Both the position numbers and the translations under genes were made by a program. From contig NZ_JAHWXM010000001.1 of NCBI RefSeq assembly GCF_023091225.1, positions 930,001 through 994,000 on the forward strand: 64,000 nucleotides of DNA, given 5' to 3'. The DNA is from Microbacterium galbinum. Lineage in GTDB: Bacteria; Actinomycetota; Actinomycetes; Actinomycetales; Microbacteriaceae. The notes under the pieces were generated by a model. The model worked only from the letters and a program-made list of their open reading frames with translations, was not told where the DNA came from and ran no database searches. Positions 30,303 to 38,599 of this stretch are shown here, piece after piece; position 1 is the first letter of the stretch; each line of letters begins with the position of its first letter.

Positions 30303-30857
30303 TCACGCGGATGCGAAGCCCTCGGTGCCGGTCTGGGCGTCGCGGTGGGCGAGGATCTGACTGACCTCGATCTGATCGGCCAGGGTCTCGTGCACGAGAG
30401 TGACGTTCGGCACGTTGACCAATCGCAGCGGAGCGTCGACACCGTTGGAGAGCGTGATCGTCCCCGTGCCCCACATCCGCTGCAGCGGTCCGCGGCGCAC
30501 TCCGATCGTGTACCCGCGGGCGTGCGACATCTCGCGGCGGTTGCGCGCGCCCACACCGCCGTGGACGATCACCCGCCGGGTCGTCACCGTCGTCGAACGT
30601 GCGAGCCACACCGTGAACGGAATCACGACGAGCAGCAGCACCACGCCGCCGGCGGCGGACAGCAGCATCCAGTTCTCGAACGGCGCCGGAAGGTTGTCGT
30701 AGAAGTAGGCGGTCGCCCCGAAGGTGGCCACCAGCACGAGCGCGGACCAGAAGAGGCGACGGGCGTGACCGCGGAAGCGTGCGATCAGACGCTCCTCAGA
30801 CGGCGCACCGGGCGGCGGCATCATCGGCCGACCGCTGAGCGTCACAGGCTGCGTCAC
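30303..30857 (-). CDS. PH (bPH2) domain membrane protein
   Basis: 184-aa protein with two hydrophobic segments (about residues 32-52 and 61-84) followed by a bacterial PH-type domain (VTTRRVIVHGGVGARNRREM, RMWGTGTITLSNG). The function is unknown. Homologues sit between purK and birA in mycobacteria, the same order as here. The start is a GTG at 30857. The gap to purK holds a weak 7-bp hairpin (30241-30258). Confidence 0.87.
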   Translation of the reverse strand: MTQPVTLSGRPMMPPPGAPSEERLIARFRGHARRLFWSALVLVATFGATAYFYDNLPAPFENWMLLSAAGGVVLLLVVIPFTVWLARSTTVTTRRVIVHGGVGARNRREMSHARGYTIGVRRGPLQRMWGTGTITLSNGVDAPLRLVNVPNVTLVHETLADQIEVSQILAHRDAQTGTEGFASA

Positions 30858-30908
30858 CCCACCATTGTGCCCGTGATCTCCGACATCGACGCGCGGGCGG
30901 GCGGCGTG

Positions 30909-31676
30909 TCAGTCCGCGAGAGGGCGCACGTGCACGACGTCACCGGCGGAGATCGGATGATCCACCCCGCCGTGACGCACCACGAGACGCCCCTCGTCGT
31001 CGAGCTCGCGCGCGATGCCGTCGAGCGTCCGCTCCCCCGGCAACGACACCCGCACGGTGCGACCGAGGGTCGTGATGCGCTCCGTCGCCACATCGTGCAG
31101 GCCGCTGGAGACCGCGTCGTCGGCCTCGGCGAGAGCCGCGAGGTGCGCGTCGAATCCCCGGAGGTAGTCGGCGAGCAGCCGATCCTCATCGGCGGCGGCC
31201 CCCTCCACGGCGAACGATGTCGCGGTGGGCACGGGCAGCTGTTCCGCCGTCATGGCCGTGTTGACGCCGGCGCCGACGATGATCGCATCCGACGTCGCCT
31301 CGGCGAGGATGCCGCAGATCTTCCGCTCGTCGACGAGCACGTCGTTCGGCCATTTCACGCCCACCGCACGCGCGGGCAGCTGTGCGGCGACGGCATCCGC
31401 CATCGCGATCCCCGCGATCAGAGGGATCCAACCGCGGAGCGCCGGTTCCACCGAGACGCGCACGACGACCGAGATCGCCAGCGCCGCCCCGTCGGGAGCC
31501 GTCCAGACGCGATCCAGCCGTCCGCGACCGGCGGTCTGGTTCCGTGTGATCAGGGTCGACAGGTGCGGCCAGCCGAGCGGATCCTCGGCGAGCAACCGCA
31601 GATCGGCGTTCGTGGATGCCGACGCCGGCACGTACTCGATCCGGGGGGCGACGTCTCGCGCGAGCGGGAGATCCAT
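30909..31676 (-). CDS. birA: Biotin-[acetyl-CoA-carboxylase] ligase
   Basis: 255-aa ligase that attaches biotin to carboxylase carrier domains via biotinyl-AMP. NQTAGRGRLDRVWTAPDGAA holds the GRGRxxRxW adenylate-binding loop, and GVKWPNDVLVDERKICGIL the KWPND motif. The short C-terminal domain (SLPGERTLDGIARELDDEGR) is present. There is no N-terminal helix-turn-helix, so it should not act as a repressor like E. coli BirA. It starts 2 bp after the stop of the transferase gene on the same strand. Confidence 0.95.
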   Translation of the reverse strand: MDLPLARDVAPRIEYVPASASTNADLRLLAEDPLGWPHLSTLITRNQTAGRGRLDRVWTAPDGAALAISVVVRVSVEPALRGWIPLIAGIAMADAVAAQLPARAVGVKWPNDVLVDERKICGILAEATSDAIIVGAGVNTAMTAEQLPVPTATSFAVEGAAADEDRLLADYLRGFDAHLAALAEADDAVSSGLHDVATERITTLGRTVRVSLPGERTLDGIARELDDEGRLVVRHGGVDHPISAGDVVHVRPLAD

Positions 31677-31678
31677 GG

Positions 31679-32962
31679 TCAGATCTCCTCCTCGTCGCCC
31701 TCTTCGTCATCGTCGTCGAGATCCGGCCGCACGGCACCCATCTCGTGCGCCTCCCAGTCGTCCCACTTGGCCATGAGCTGTTCGATGCCCGCGTGGAACT
31801 TGGCCGTCGCGGCGCCCGGAGTCGTGTCACCGAAGTAGTGCTGCACCCACATGCGCAGACGCGCGATCGCCGCATCGTCGGCGCGGACCCGCTCGACCTC
31901 CGACACGATGTCGGCGGCGGCATCCGCGGTCAGCCACTCGCAGTCCGAGAGGTAGCCCGTGGTGTCGATCGAGGCGCGCTCGTCGACCGGACGCGTGATC
32001 ATCAGGGGCTTGCCCGAGGCCAGACGGTCGTAGACCATCGCAGAGATGTCGACGACCGCGACATCGGCGGCCGACAGCTGCCACCCGAGCTCGGGGCCGT
32101 CGTCGTACACGTGCTGAGCGCGCGGGTCGGTGGCGTTCGCCGCGGCGATCGCGGCGATGATCCGACGGTGCGCCGCCCCGTACTCGTGGTCGACGACACC
32201 GCTGCGCGGGTGCGGCCGGTAGATGACGCGGTGCGATCCGGTCGCCAGGAGTGCCGACACCAGCCGCTCTCCGTGCGTGGCGATCGACCCGTAGTGCGCG
32301 CTCGGTCGGTCGCCCTCCCAGGTCGGCGCATAGAGCACCACGGTGCGGTCGTCCGGCGTGAAGGGGAGCTCACCCGAATAGTGATCGGCCTGCGGACGGC
32401 CGATCTCGATGGTGCGCCGATCGACGTCGTAGGCCCAGAGAGTGCGCGAGAGACGGTCACGCGCCGCCTGACCCGCCACCATCGCGTAGTCGTACGCCTT
32501 GTACTGGTTGGTGGTCATGTACATCTTGTCGGACTCGCCGTGGTTGATGAACACGTGCCACCGGCGTCCGTACCGGAACATCTGGAAGTTGCGGGTGTTC
32601 TGGTTGACGTACAGCACGATGCGGATGTCGTGCTGCGCGACGAACTTCTCGAGATTGCGCACGGTCGGCACGAACGCGACCGGAGGGGCGTCCTCGGCGA
32701 GCAGCTTCTCGGCGCCCGTCGCCTGCCGCGCGAGCACGACGACCGGCCAGCGCTTCGACAGCTCGGCGAGCGGCCGGTACCACTGCCGCATCTGGTACAT
32801 GTTCACCGCACCGTCGGCGAAGTAGACGGCGATCTTGAAGTGCCCTTCGGGGAACTGCTCACTGACCGCGAGGCTGCGGCGCACGCGCTGCACGGCCGTC
32901 CTCGACGCGACCGCCCGCTTCAGCAGACGGTACGCCTTCTTCGCGTCGGAGATCGCACCCAT
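31679..32962 (-). CDS. CDP-glycerol:poly(glycerophosphate) glycerophosphotransferase family protein
   Basis: 427-aa GT-B-like transferase of the TagB/TagF family, expected to add polyol-phosphate units to teichoic-acid-like polymers. Motifs include RHIN-type VFINHGESDKMYMTTNQ, RTVVLYAPTWEGDRP and VIYRPHPRSGVVDHEYGAAH. AADVAVVDISAMVYDRLASG is the nucleotide-binding end of the catalytic domain. The C-terminus is acidic (DDDDEEGDEEE). TATCCT-N6-ATG and GGAGGG precede the start. Polyol identity is unknown. Confidence 0.87.
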   Translation of the reverse strand: MGAISDAKKAYRLLKRAVASRTAVQRVRRSLAVSEQFPEGHFKIAVYFADGAVNMYQMRQWYRPLAELSKRWPVVVLARQATGAEKLLAEDAPPVAFVPTVRNLEKFVAQHDIRIVLYVNQNTRNFQMFRYGRRWHVFINHGESDKMYMTTNQYKAYDYAMVAGQAARDRLSRTLWAYDVDRRTIEIGRPQADHYSGELPFTPDDRTVVLYAPTWEGDRPSAHYGSIATHGERLVSALLATGSHRVIYRPHPRSGVVDHEYGAAHRRIIAAIAAANATDPRAQHVYDDGPELGWQLSAADVAVVDISAMVYDRLASGKPLMITRPVDERASIDTTGYLSDCEWLTADAAADIVSEVERVRADDAAIARLRMWVQHYFGDTTPGAATAKFHAGIEQLMAKWDDWEAHEMGAVRPDLDDDDEEGDEEEI

Positions 32963-32968
32963 CCCTCC

Positions 32969-32974
32969 AGGATA
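32969..32974 (-). promoter_or_regulatory. -10 TATCCT close to the start at 32962
   Basis: Minus strand TATCCT, GGAGGG, ATG. The six bases between could be a ribosome site in a longer RNA or simply the gap of a leaderless promoter. Confidence 0.42.
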
Positions 32975-33040
32975 CCGAGCCGGGAGCGGGGCCGAGATCT
33001 CGATCAGCGAACGTCCGACGCCCCATGACATGATCGACGG

Positions 33041-34111
33041 ATGCAGCATGACGATTCGCACGCGCCGCCCGTCGGGGTCTCCTTCGTCATGCCCGTGCTG
33101 AACGAACGCGGGTATCTGGAGCACGCTGTGCAGTCCGTCCTCGCCCAGGATCTCGACGTTCCCGTCGAGCTGATCCTCGCCCTCGGGCCCTCGACCGACG
33201 GAACGACCGAGATCGCGAACCGACTGGCCGCCGACGACGAGCGCATCCGCCTCGTCGACAACCCCGCCGCGCACATCCCGGTGGGCCTGAACGCGGCGAT
33301 CCGCGCGGGCCGGTACTCGACCGTGATCCGCGTCGACGCGCACTCGGAGCTCTCCCCCGGCTACGCCGCTCGTGCCATGCAGACCCTCGAGCGCACGGGC
33401 GCGTCCAACGTCGGCGGCGTGATGCACGCCGAGGGCCGCGCACCGTTCCAGAAGGCCGTCGCACGCCTCTACAACTCCCCCGTCGGCCTCGGAGGCGGCG
33501 CCTACCACGGCGGCGCGCACGAGGGGGAAGCAGAATCCGCGTACCTCGGCGTGATGCGCCGCGAGGTCCTCGACGAGGTCGGTCTCTTCGACGAGACGAT
33601 CCGACGCGGCGAGGACTGGGAGCTCAACCTCCGCATCCGCCAGGCCGGTCATCGAGTGTGGTTCGACCCCACCCTCGCCGTCACGTACTGGCCCCGCGAG
33701 AGCTGGGTGCGCCTGGCGCGCCAGTTCCGCGCGACCGGCGCCTGGCGCGGAGAGCTCGTGCGGCGATTCGGGCGGCGCAACGGCATCCGCTTCTTCGCCC
33801 CGCCGGTTCTGGTGCTGCTCACGATCGTCGCGGTGATCGTCGGCATCCTGCAGCTCACCGGGGTGCTCAGCGGCCTCGCCTCACTCATCGCCTCGATCGT
33901 CTACGCCCCGCTCGCGGCCTACGCGCTGCTCGTCGTCGCCGTCGCCGCCGCACCGGGCGGTGGCGGCATCCGACAGCGGTTGTGGACGTTGCTCGTGCTG
34001 CCGACCATGCACCTGGCCTGGGGCTGGGGTTTCCTGGGCGGCGTTCTGCGTGGAGCCGGCGACACCGTCGATGCCTCCCGCCTGGGCACCCGCAACACTC
34101 CGCTGCCCTGA
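33041..34111 (+). CDS. Family 2 glycosyltransferase with C-terminal membrane helices (ExoA-like)
   Basis: 356-aa GT2. VSFVMPVLNERGYLEHAVQS and LILALGPSTDGTTEIANRLA match succinoglycan-type ExoA transferases, with VIRVDAHSEL as the metal-binding region (about residues 92-101). FDETIRRGEDWELNLRIRQA is the acceptor and catalytic-base motif. Two to three hydrophobic segments follow residue 255. It diverges from the glycerophosphotransferase gene by 78 bp. Confidence 0.9.
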   Translation: MQHDDSHAPPVGVSFVMPVLNERGYLEHAVQSVLAQDLDVPVELILALGPSTDGTTEIANRLAADDERIRLVDNPAAHIPVGLNAAIRAGRYSTVIRVDAHSELSPGYAARAMQTLERTGASNVGGVMHAEGRAPFQKAVARLYNSPVGLGGGAYHGGAHEGEAESAYLGVMRREVLDEVGLFDETIRRGEDWELNLRIRQAGHRVWFDPTLAVTYWPRESWVRLARQFRATGAWRGELVRRFGRRNGIRFFAPPVLVLLTIVAVIVGILQLTGVLSGLASLIASIVYAPLAAYALLVVAVAAAPGGGGIRQRLWTLLVLPTMHLAWGWGFLGGVLRGAGDTVDASRLGTRNTPLP

Positions 34112-34152
34112 CCTGCCCCGGCCATGGCGGGCCGAGGACCTGCGGCCGCGGG

Positions 34153-35589
34153 TCAGGCCGTCAGGAAGCCCTGGTCGAGGATGCGGTCGACGACGCGCTC
34201 GGCCGCTCGCCCGTCATCGCGAGCGTTGAACTGACGCCGCCATGCGTCGTAGCGCTCGGCGTACACCTGCTCGTGGTCGGGCGCGGCGAGCGCGCGCACG
34301 AGCTCGTCCTGACTCCCCACGAGCGGCCCGGGAGCCCGGGCGCCGAGATCGAAGTAGAACCCGCGCAGGGTTCCGCGGTAGTGCTCGATGTCGGGCACGA
34401 GGAAGTACATCGGCTTGCCGGTGACACTGAAATCGAACATCACCGAGGAGTAGTCGGTGATGAGGGCGTCAGCCGCCAGCAGCAGCTGGGCCGTCTCGGG
34501 ATAGCCGGTCACATCGATCACGCGCGCGCCGGCGTGGTCGCGTCCGGAATCCAGCGTGCGGGAGTGCCCGCGCACGAGCACGACCGCATCGGTCTGCTCG
34601 GCCAACCGCTCGGCGTCGACGAAGTCGACCATCTCGGTGCGGTCGTCGCGCCACGTCGGCGCGTACAGCAGCACGCGCTCCTCGGCTCCGATGCCGAGCG
34701 CTGCGCGGATCACGGCCGGATCGGTGGTCGTGAGCGCGTCGTTGCGAGGGTATCCCTCGACCCAGATCGGACGCCCGAAGAACGCATACGCCTTCTTGAG
34801 GATGCGCTCGGCGTAGGTGTTCTGCGCGAGCAGCACGTCCCAGCGCCGTGATTCCTTGACGACGGCCGCCATCCGTCGCGGGTCGAATCCCGGACGATGC
34901 AGCGCGAGCCGCTTGAGCGGAGTCCCGTGCCAGGTCTGCAGCACCTTCTGGCCGGGCTTGCGGGCGAATCTCCGGCGCAGCCAGTCGTTCACGACGAGCA
35001 GGCGCGCCGCTCCCCGAGCGTGCCACCACTCGGGGCTTCCCTCGACCACGGCGATCGCCCCCTCCGGCACGGGGACCGAGAAGTCCACCACGCTCCAGTA
35101 GCGACGGACGTCGGGGGCGCGCTTCGCGATCTCGCGGTCGATCGCCTGCGGATTGCACCCGACGCTCCGGCCGTAGAAGCTCTCGAAGAACACCGCATTC
35201 TCCGTGCCGCCCGCCTGGGCGACGTAGCGCTCCTCGAGCGTCGCCTGCCCCTCGGCGGTCTCGTAGATGGGATCGATCGGCGCCGCGATGCGCACGGTGT
35301 CGCCGGTGACCTCGACGCGGAGCCCGGGCAGCAGCACCGGAGCGACGTCGATGTCGTCGAACGCGGTGTCGGCAACCGTCAAGCGATACTCGCCGGCGGG
35401 AAGCGGGAGTGCGGGGCCACCCCACCGGGCGGCCTGCAGCGCGAACACCGCCTTCCAGCTCTTCCCCCCACCCGACAGCCGGGCGTCGACCCGCGCACGC
35501 GGGCCGACCAGCTCGGCGTGCGCCGGGCGCGGTCCGGTTCCTGCGATGACCAGCGTCTGCGCCGACTCATCGATCCGGGCCGTTGTCAT
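34153..35589 (-). CDS. CDP-glycerol glycerophosphotransferase family protein with extra N-terminal domain
   Basis: 478-aa transferase. Residues about 1-105 form a beta-rich N-terminal domain (RARVDARLSGGGKSWKAVFA) absent from the two sister proteins. The catalytic part follows with QTWHGTPLKRLALHRPGFDP, RVLLYAPTWRDDRTE and LVRGHSRTLDSGRD. ALITDYSSVMFDFSVTGKPM and RGFYFDLGARAPGPLV complete the signature of TagF-like enzymes. The ATG at 35589 overlaps the upstream transferase stop (ATGA), implying that the two act together on one polymer. Confidence 0.9.
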   Translation of the reverse strand: MTTARIDESAQTLVIAGTGPRPAHAELVGPRARVDARLSGGGKSWKAVFALQAARWGGPALPLPAGEYRLTVADTAFDDIDVAPVLLPGLRVEVTGDTVRIAAPIDPIYETAEGQATLEERYVAQAGGTENAVFFESFYGRSVGCNPQAIDREIAKRAPDVRRYWSVVDFSVPVPEGAIAVVEGSPEWWHARGAARLLVVNDWLRRRFARKPGQKVLQTWHGTPLKRLALHRPGFDPRRMAAVVKESRRWDVLLAQNTYAERILKKAYAFFGRPIWVEGYPRNDALTTTDPAVIRAALGIGAEERVLLYAPTWRDDRTEMVDFVDAERLAEQTDAVVLVRGHSRTLDSGRDHAGARVIDVTGYPETAQLLLAADALITDYSSVMFDFSVTGKPMYFLVPDIEHYRGTLRGFYFDLGARAPGPLVGSQDELVRALAAPDHEQVYAERYDAWRRQFNARDDGRAAERVVDRILDQGFLTA

Positions 35590-36839
35590 ACTGCTCCCTT
35601 CGGTGCGCGGATTCCCCGCGCGCGGATCGCACCATAGACCCGCTCGGTGTTTCGGCCGTCGCGGAAGGCGTGCATCTCCGCGCTGAGCGTAGCGGAACGG
35701 GCGGCCCGCTCGGTGAACGCCGCCTCGTCGGACAGCAGCCCCTCGAGCTGCTCCAGCACATCCGGCCAGGAGGACGCGGCATCCGCACCCGCGACGTCGC
35801 GGAAGCGACCGTAGAAGCCGCGTGAGTGCGCGTACTCCTCCGCGTCGGGCGCGAGGAAGAGGACGGGCATCGCCAGGAGTCCGACGTCGTAGGCGAGAGA
35901 CGAATAGTCGGTGATCAGCACGTCGACGGCAGGCAGCACCGGGGTCACGTCCGCGAGCACGGAGGAGCCGAGCATCCGCACCCGACGGCTCGGCAGAGGC
36001 GGGACGTACCCTCCTTCGCCGAGCGGATGCGATCGGATGATCAGGGTCGCATCGCGCTCTTCGAGCACTCGGACGATCCGCACCCAGTCGTCGGCCGAGG
36101 GGACGGCGGGGTCGGCCGCACCGTCGCGCCAGGTGGGCGCGTACAGCACCACGCGAGACGCTTCGGCCAGGCCTTCGAGCGCCGTGCGCAGTCGGGCGGA
36201 TGCTCGTGCGCGACGCTCCTCCGGCGATCCCTCCGAGAGCACATCCACACGCGGCTCCCCGGTGACGACGACGCGGTCGCTCGGCAGCCCGAACGCCGAC
36301 TCCAGGCGCCCGCGCGAGCGATCGGAGGCGGCCGGGAGCACGCGGATCCTCTGCGCGGCGGCCCGGTACAGGATCGCGATGGCCCGCCGCAGGATCGCGG
36401 ACCCCGGGACGTTCGGAACCTGGGTCGTCGCCGGCGAGTCGAGTCCGATGCGCTTGAGGGGGATGCCGTGCCAGAGCTGGACGATGAACCCGCCCCCGTC
36501 GGCGTACCGGTTGATGTCGCCGAGACCGTGCGTGACGACGAGGACCCCGGCGCGTGCGGTCGCCCACCAGCCACGGATGCTCGATCGTCGGAGCGTGCGG
36601 ATGCCGAGCGTCGCCGCCTCGTCGTCCTCCCGCTGCGATCGGGTCAGCCAGACCGCCTCGTGGCCCTGCGCGGTCGCGTAACGGTGGAGGGCGAGCGCGC
36701 CGTCACCGATCCCGGCACCGCATCCGAACACCCAACGATCGCCGCGCGGTACGACGAGCGTGCCGAGGCGCCCTGCGAGGGAGAGCGGGATCCTCAGCAG
36801 CTTGGCCGCATTGCCGGACCCGAAAGAGAAGGACGCCAC
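35586..36839 (-). CDS. CDP-glycerol glycerophosphotransferase family protein
   Basis: 417-aa TagB/TagF-type transferase. WVFGCGAGIGDGALALHRYA is the N-terminal region, and QLWHGIPLKRIGLDSPA the conserved HGIPLK motif. RVVLYAPTWRDGAADP and LITDYSSLAYDVGLLAMPVL are the catalytic-domain motifs, and HSRGFYGRF sits near the end. The start is a GTG at 36839 with TAGGCT six bases upstream and no ribosome site. The start codon lies inside a long hairpin (36826-36873). It is the third member of this family within 5 kb. Confidence 0.88.
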   Translation of the reverse strand: MASFSFGSGNAAKLLRIPLSLAGRLGTLVVPRGDRWVFGCGAGIGDGALALHRYATAQGHEAVWLTRSQREDDEAATLGIRTLRRSSIRGWWATARAGVLVVTHGLGDINRYADGGGFIVQLWHGIPLKRIGLDSPATTQVPNVPGSAILRRAIAILYRAAAQRIRVLPAASDRSRGRLESAFGLPSDRVVVTGEPRVDVLSEGSPEERRARASARLRTALEGLAEASRVVLYAPTWRDGAADPAVPSADDWVRIVRVLEERDATLIIRSHPLGEGGYVPPLPSRRVRMLGSSVLADVTPVLPAVDVLITDYSSLAYDVGLLAMPVLFLAPDAEEYAHSRGFYGRFRDVAGADAASSWPDVLEQLEGLLSDEAAFTERAARSATLSAEMHAFRDGRNTERVYGAIRARGIRAPKGAV

Positions 36840-36873
36840 CCCGCGAGCCTATCGCGGAGGTGGCGTCCTTCTC
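36826..36873 (-). terminator. Long hairpin between htrA-like gene and the next transferase, covering its start codon
   Basis: Arms at 36826-36840 and 36859-36873 are perfect 15-bp complements (GAGAAGGACGCCACC). A further 6-bp inner stem (CCGCGA/TCGCGG) leaves a 5-nt loop and a one-base bulge. On the minus strand it follows the protease stop by 13 nt. Its 3' arm contains the GTG start of the downstream gene, and the inner region contains the TAGGCT -10. A terminator role is inferred. Confidence 0.6.
36846..36851 (-). promoter_or_regulatory. -10 TAGGCT, leaderless start at 36839
   Basis: Minus strand TAGGCT, six bases (CGCGGG), then GTG. It lies within the hairpin loop region. Confidence 0.42.
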
Positions 36874-36885
36874 GGGGCGGTGGGA

Positions 36886-38499
36886 TCAGCCGGCGAGTTC
36901 GCCGAGCGTCACCTCGATCTGGTACTCCTTGCCGCCGCGGATGTAGGTCACTTTCGCGTCGCTGCCCCCGGCAGCGGCGCGCACCTGGGCCGTGAGGTCG
37001 CTGGCGCTGGTGATCGGCACGCCGTTGAAGGCGGTGACGATGTCGTCGGCCTTGAGGCCGCCGGCCGCCGCCGCTCCTCCACTGGTCACGTCGGCGATGT
37101 ACGCCCCTGCGACATCCGCGCCCTGCACGGAGGCCGCATCCTGCACCGACGCCCCGAGCAGGCCGTGCGTGGCCGCACCGTCGGCGATGATCTCTTCGGA
37201 GACGCGCTGGGCGATGTTCGACGGGATCGAGAAGCCGAGGCCGATCGACCCGGATTCCTCCGACGATCCGGAGCTGGCGATCGCGACGTTGATGCCGATC
37301 AGTTCGCCCTTGCTGTTGACGAGGGCACCGCCGGAGTTTCCGTGGTTGATCGCGGCGTCGGTCTGGATCACGGCGATCGAGATCGACTCCGACGTCTGCT
37401 GCTGGCCGTTGCCGGGCAGATCGAACTGGAACGGACCCTGCTGGCCGTCCTGCTGACCGTCCTCGGGCGCCTGTTCCTGCGGGGCGTCCTCGCTCGACGA
37501 ATCCGGCAGAGCGGAGGACGCGATCTGGATGCTGCGGTTCAGCGCGCTGACGATGCCGGTGGTGACCGAGTTCGACAGTCCGAGCGGCGCGCCGAGTGCC
37601 ACGGCCGTGTCGCCGACGTTCAGCTCGGACGAGTCCGCGAACTCGATGGGCGTGAGATCGGTGGCATCGGTGAGCTTGATGACCGCGAGGTCGTAGATGG
37701 GGTCGGTGCCCACGACGGTCGCCGAGTAGATGCGACCGTCGGAGGTCGTCACACGGATCGTGGGGTCGGCGACGGCACCGCCGAGCGTCACCACATGCGT
37801 GTTAGTGAGCACGTAGCCGTCGTCGCTGATGATGACTCCGGAGCCGCTGCCGGCCTCGCTGGTGCCGGCGACCTCGATCGTGACCACCGACGGCAGCGCC
37901 TTCGTGGCGACGGCCGTGGTCTCGTTCACGGAGCCGGGGTTGTTGACGGTGACCGTCTGCGGCCCCTCCGCGACACCGCTCGAGGGCGTGGTGCCGACGG
38001 CGTTCCAGATCGCGCCGCCGCCGAAGCCCGCGACGCCTCCGACGAGTGCGGCGGCGACCACGATGGCCGCGAGGCGCACGCCGCCGCGCGGCTTGGCCTC
38101 CTTGGTCTTCACGTGCGGATCGGCCGGTGCGTCACCGAGGCCGAGCGGCGCGGTTCCGCCCAGGGGAACCGTGGGCTGGGTGTGGGCGGCGCCGGAGTGG
38201 AGACCGAACGCGGCTCCCGGCGACGTGGCCGTCGAGCCAGCGAACTGCTGCGCGGTGGCCGGAGCGATCACGGGCGCGGGGGCGGCGGGAGCGGGCGACG
38301 CGAACGTCGAGGGCACCTGGTGTCCCGCGGCCGGCTGCGGCGCGGGAGCGGACTCTGCGGCCACGGGGGCGGCGGGCTCCGCGGCCGGCGCGGCGGGGAT
38401 GTCAGCGGCGGCCTGCGGCGCCGAACGGTCGGCGACCTCTGCTGCCTCGGTGGACGGCACGTCGGGTGCCGAGTGGTCGGGGGTGTTGTCTTCGTTCAT
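36886..38499 (-). CDS. HtrA/DegP-type serine protease with PDZ domain
   Basis: 537-aa membrane-anchored envelope quality-control protease. Residues 1-150 are a disordered Ala/Pro-rich cytoplasmic region, followed by a membrane helix (RLAAIVVAAALVGGVAGFGG). The trypsin-like domain has the triad His in LTNTHVVTLGG, Asp in IYDLAVIKL and Ser in INHGNSGGALVNS. A C-terminal PDZ domain follows (GLLGASVQDAA to VTLGELAG). A Gln/Glu/Asp-rich loop (DSSSEDAPQEQAPEDGQQDG) interrupts the protease domain. GAAGGAG precedes the ATG at 38499. Confidence 0.94.
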   Translation of the reverse strand: MNEDNTPDHSAPDVPSTEAAEVADRSAPQAAADIPAAPAAEPAAPVAAESAPAPQPAAGHQVPSTFASPAPAAPAPVIAPATAQQFAGSTATSPGAAFGLHSGAAHTQPTVPLGGTAPLGLGDAPADPHVKTKEAKPRGGVRLAAIVVAAALVGGVAGFGGGAIWNAVGTTPSSGVAEGPQTVTVNNPGSVNETTAVATKALPSVVTIEVAGTSEAGSGSGVIISDDGYVLTNTHVVTLGGAVADPTIRVTTSDGRIYSATVVGTDPIYDLAVIKLTDATDLTPIEFADSSELNVGDTAVALGAPLGLSNSVTTGIVSALNRSIQIASSALPDSSSEDAPQEQAPEDGQQDGQQGPFQFDLPGNGQQQTSESISIAVIQTDAAINHGNSGGALVNSKGELIGINVAIASSGSSEESGSIGLGFSIPSNIAQRVSEEIIADGAATHGLLGASVQDAASVQGADVAGAYIADVTSGGAAAAGGLKADDIVTAFNGVPITSASDLTAQVRAAAGGSDAKVTYIRGGKEYQIEVTLGELAG

Positions 38500-38586
38500 G
38501 GTGTGTACTCCTTCAACAACGCCCCTTCAGAGTGCTCTCCGAGTCTGTGCGTTTCATATGGCGAAGGTGAGTTTCCCTTATGGCCA

Positions 38587-38592
38587 TAGCCT
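38587..38592 (+). promoter_or_regulatory. -10 TAGCCT, leaderless start of the aminotransferase
   Basis: TAGCCT, seven bases (GTTCTTC), then ATG at 38600, with no ribosome site in between. It lies in the 100-bp divergent gap opposite the htrA-like gene. Confidence 0.45.
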
Positions 38593-38599
38593 GTTCTTC

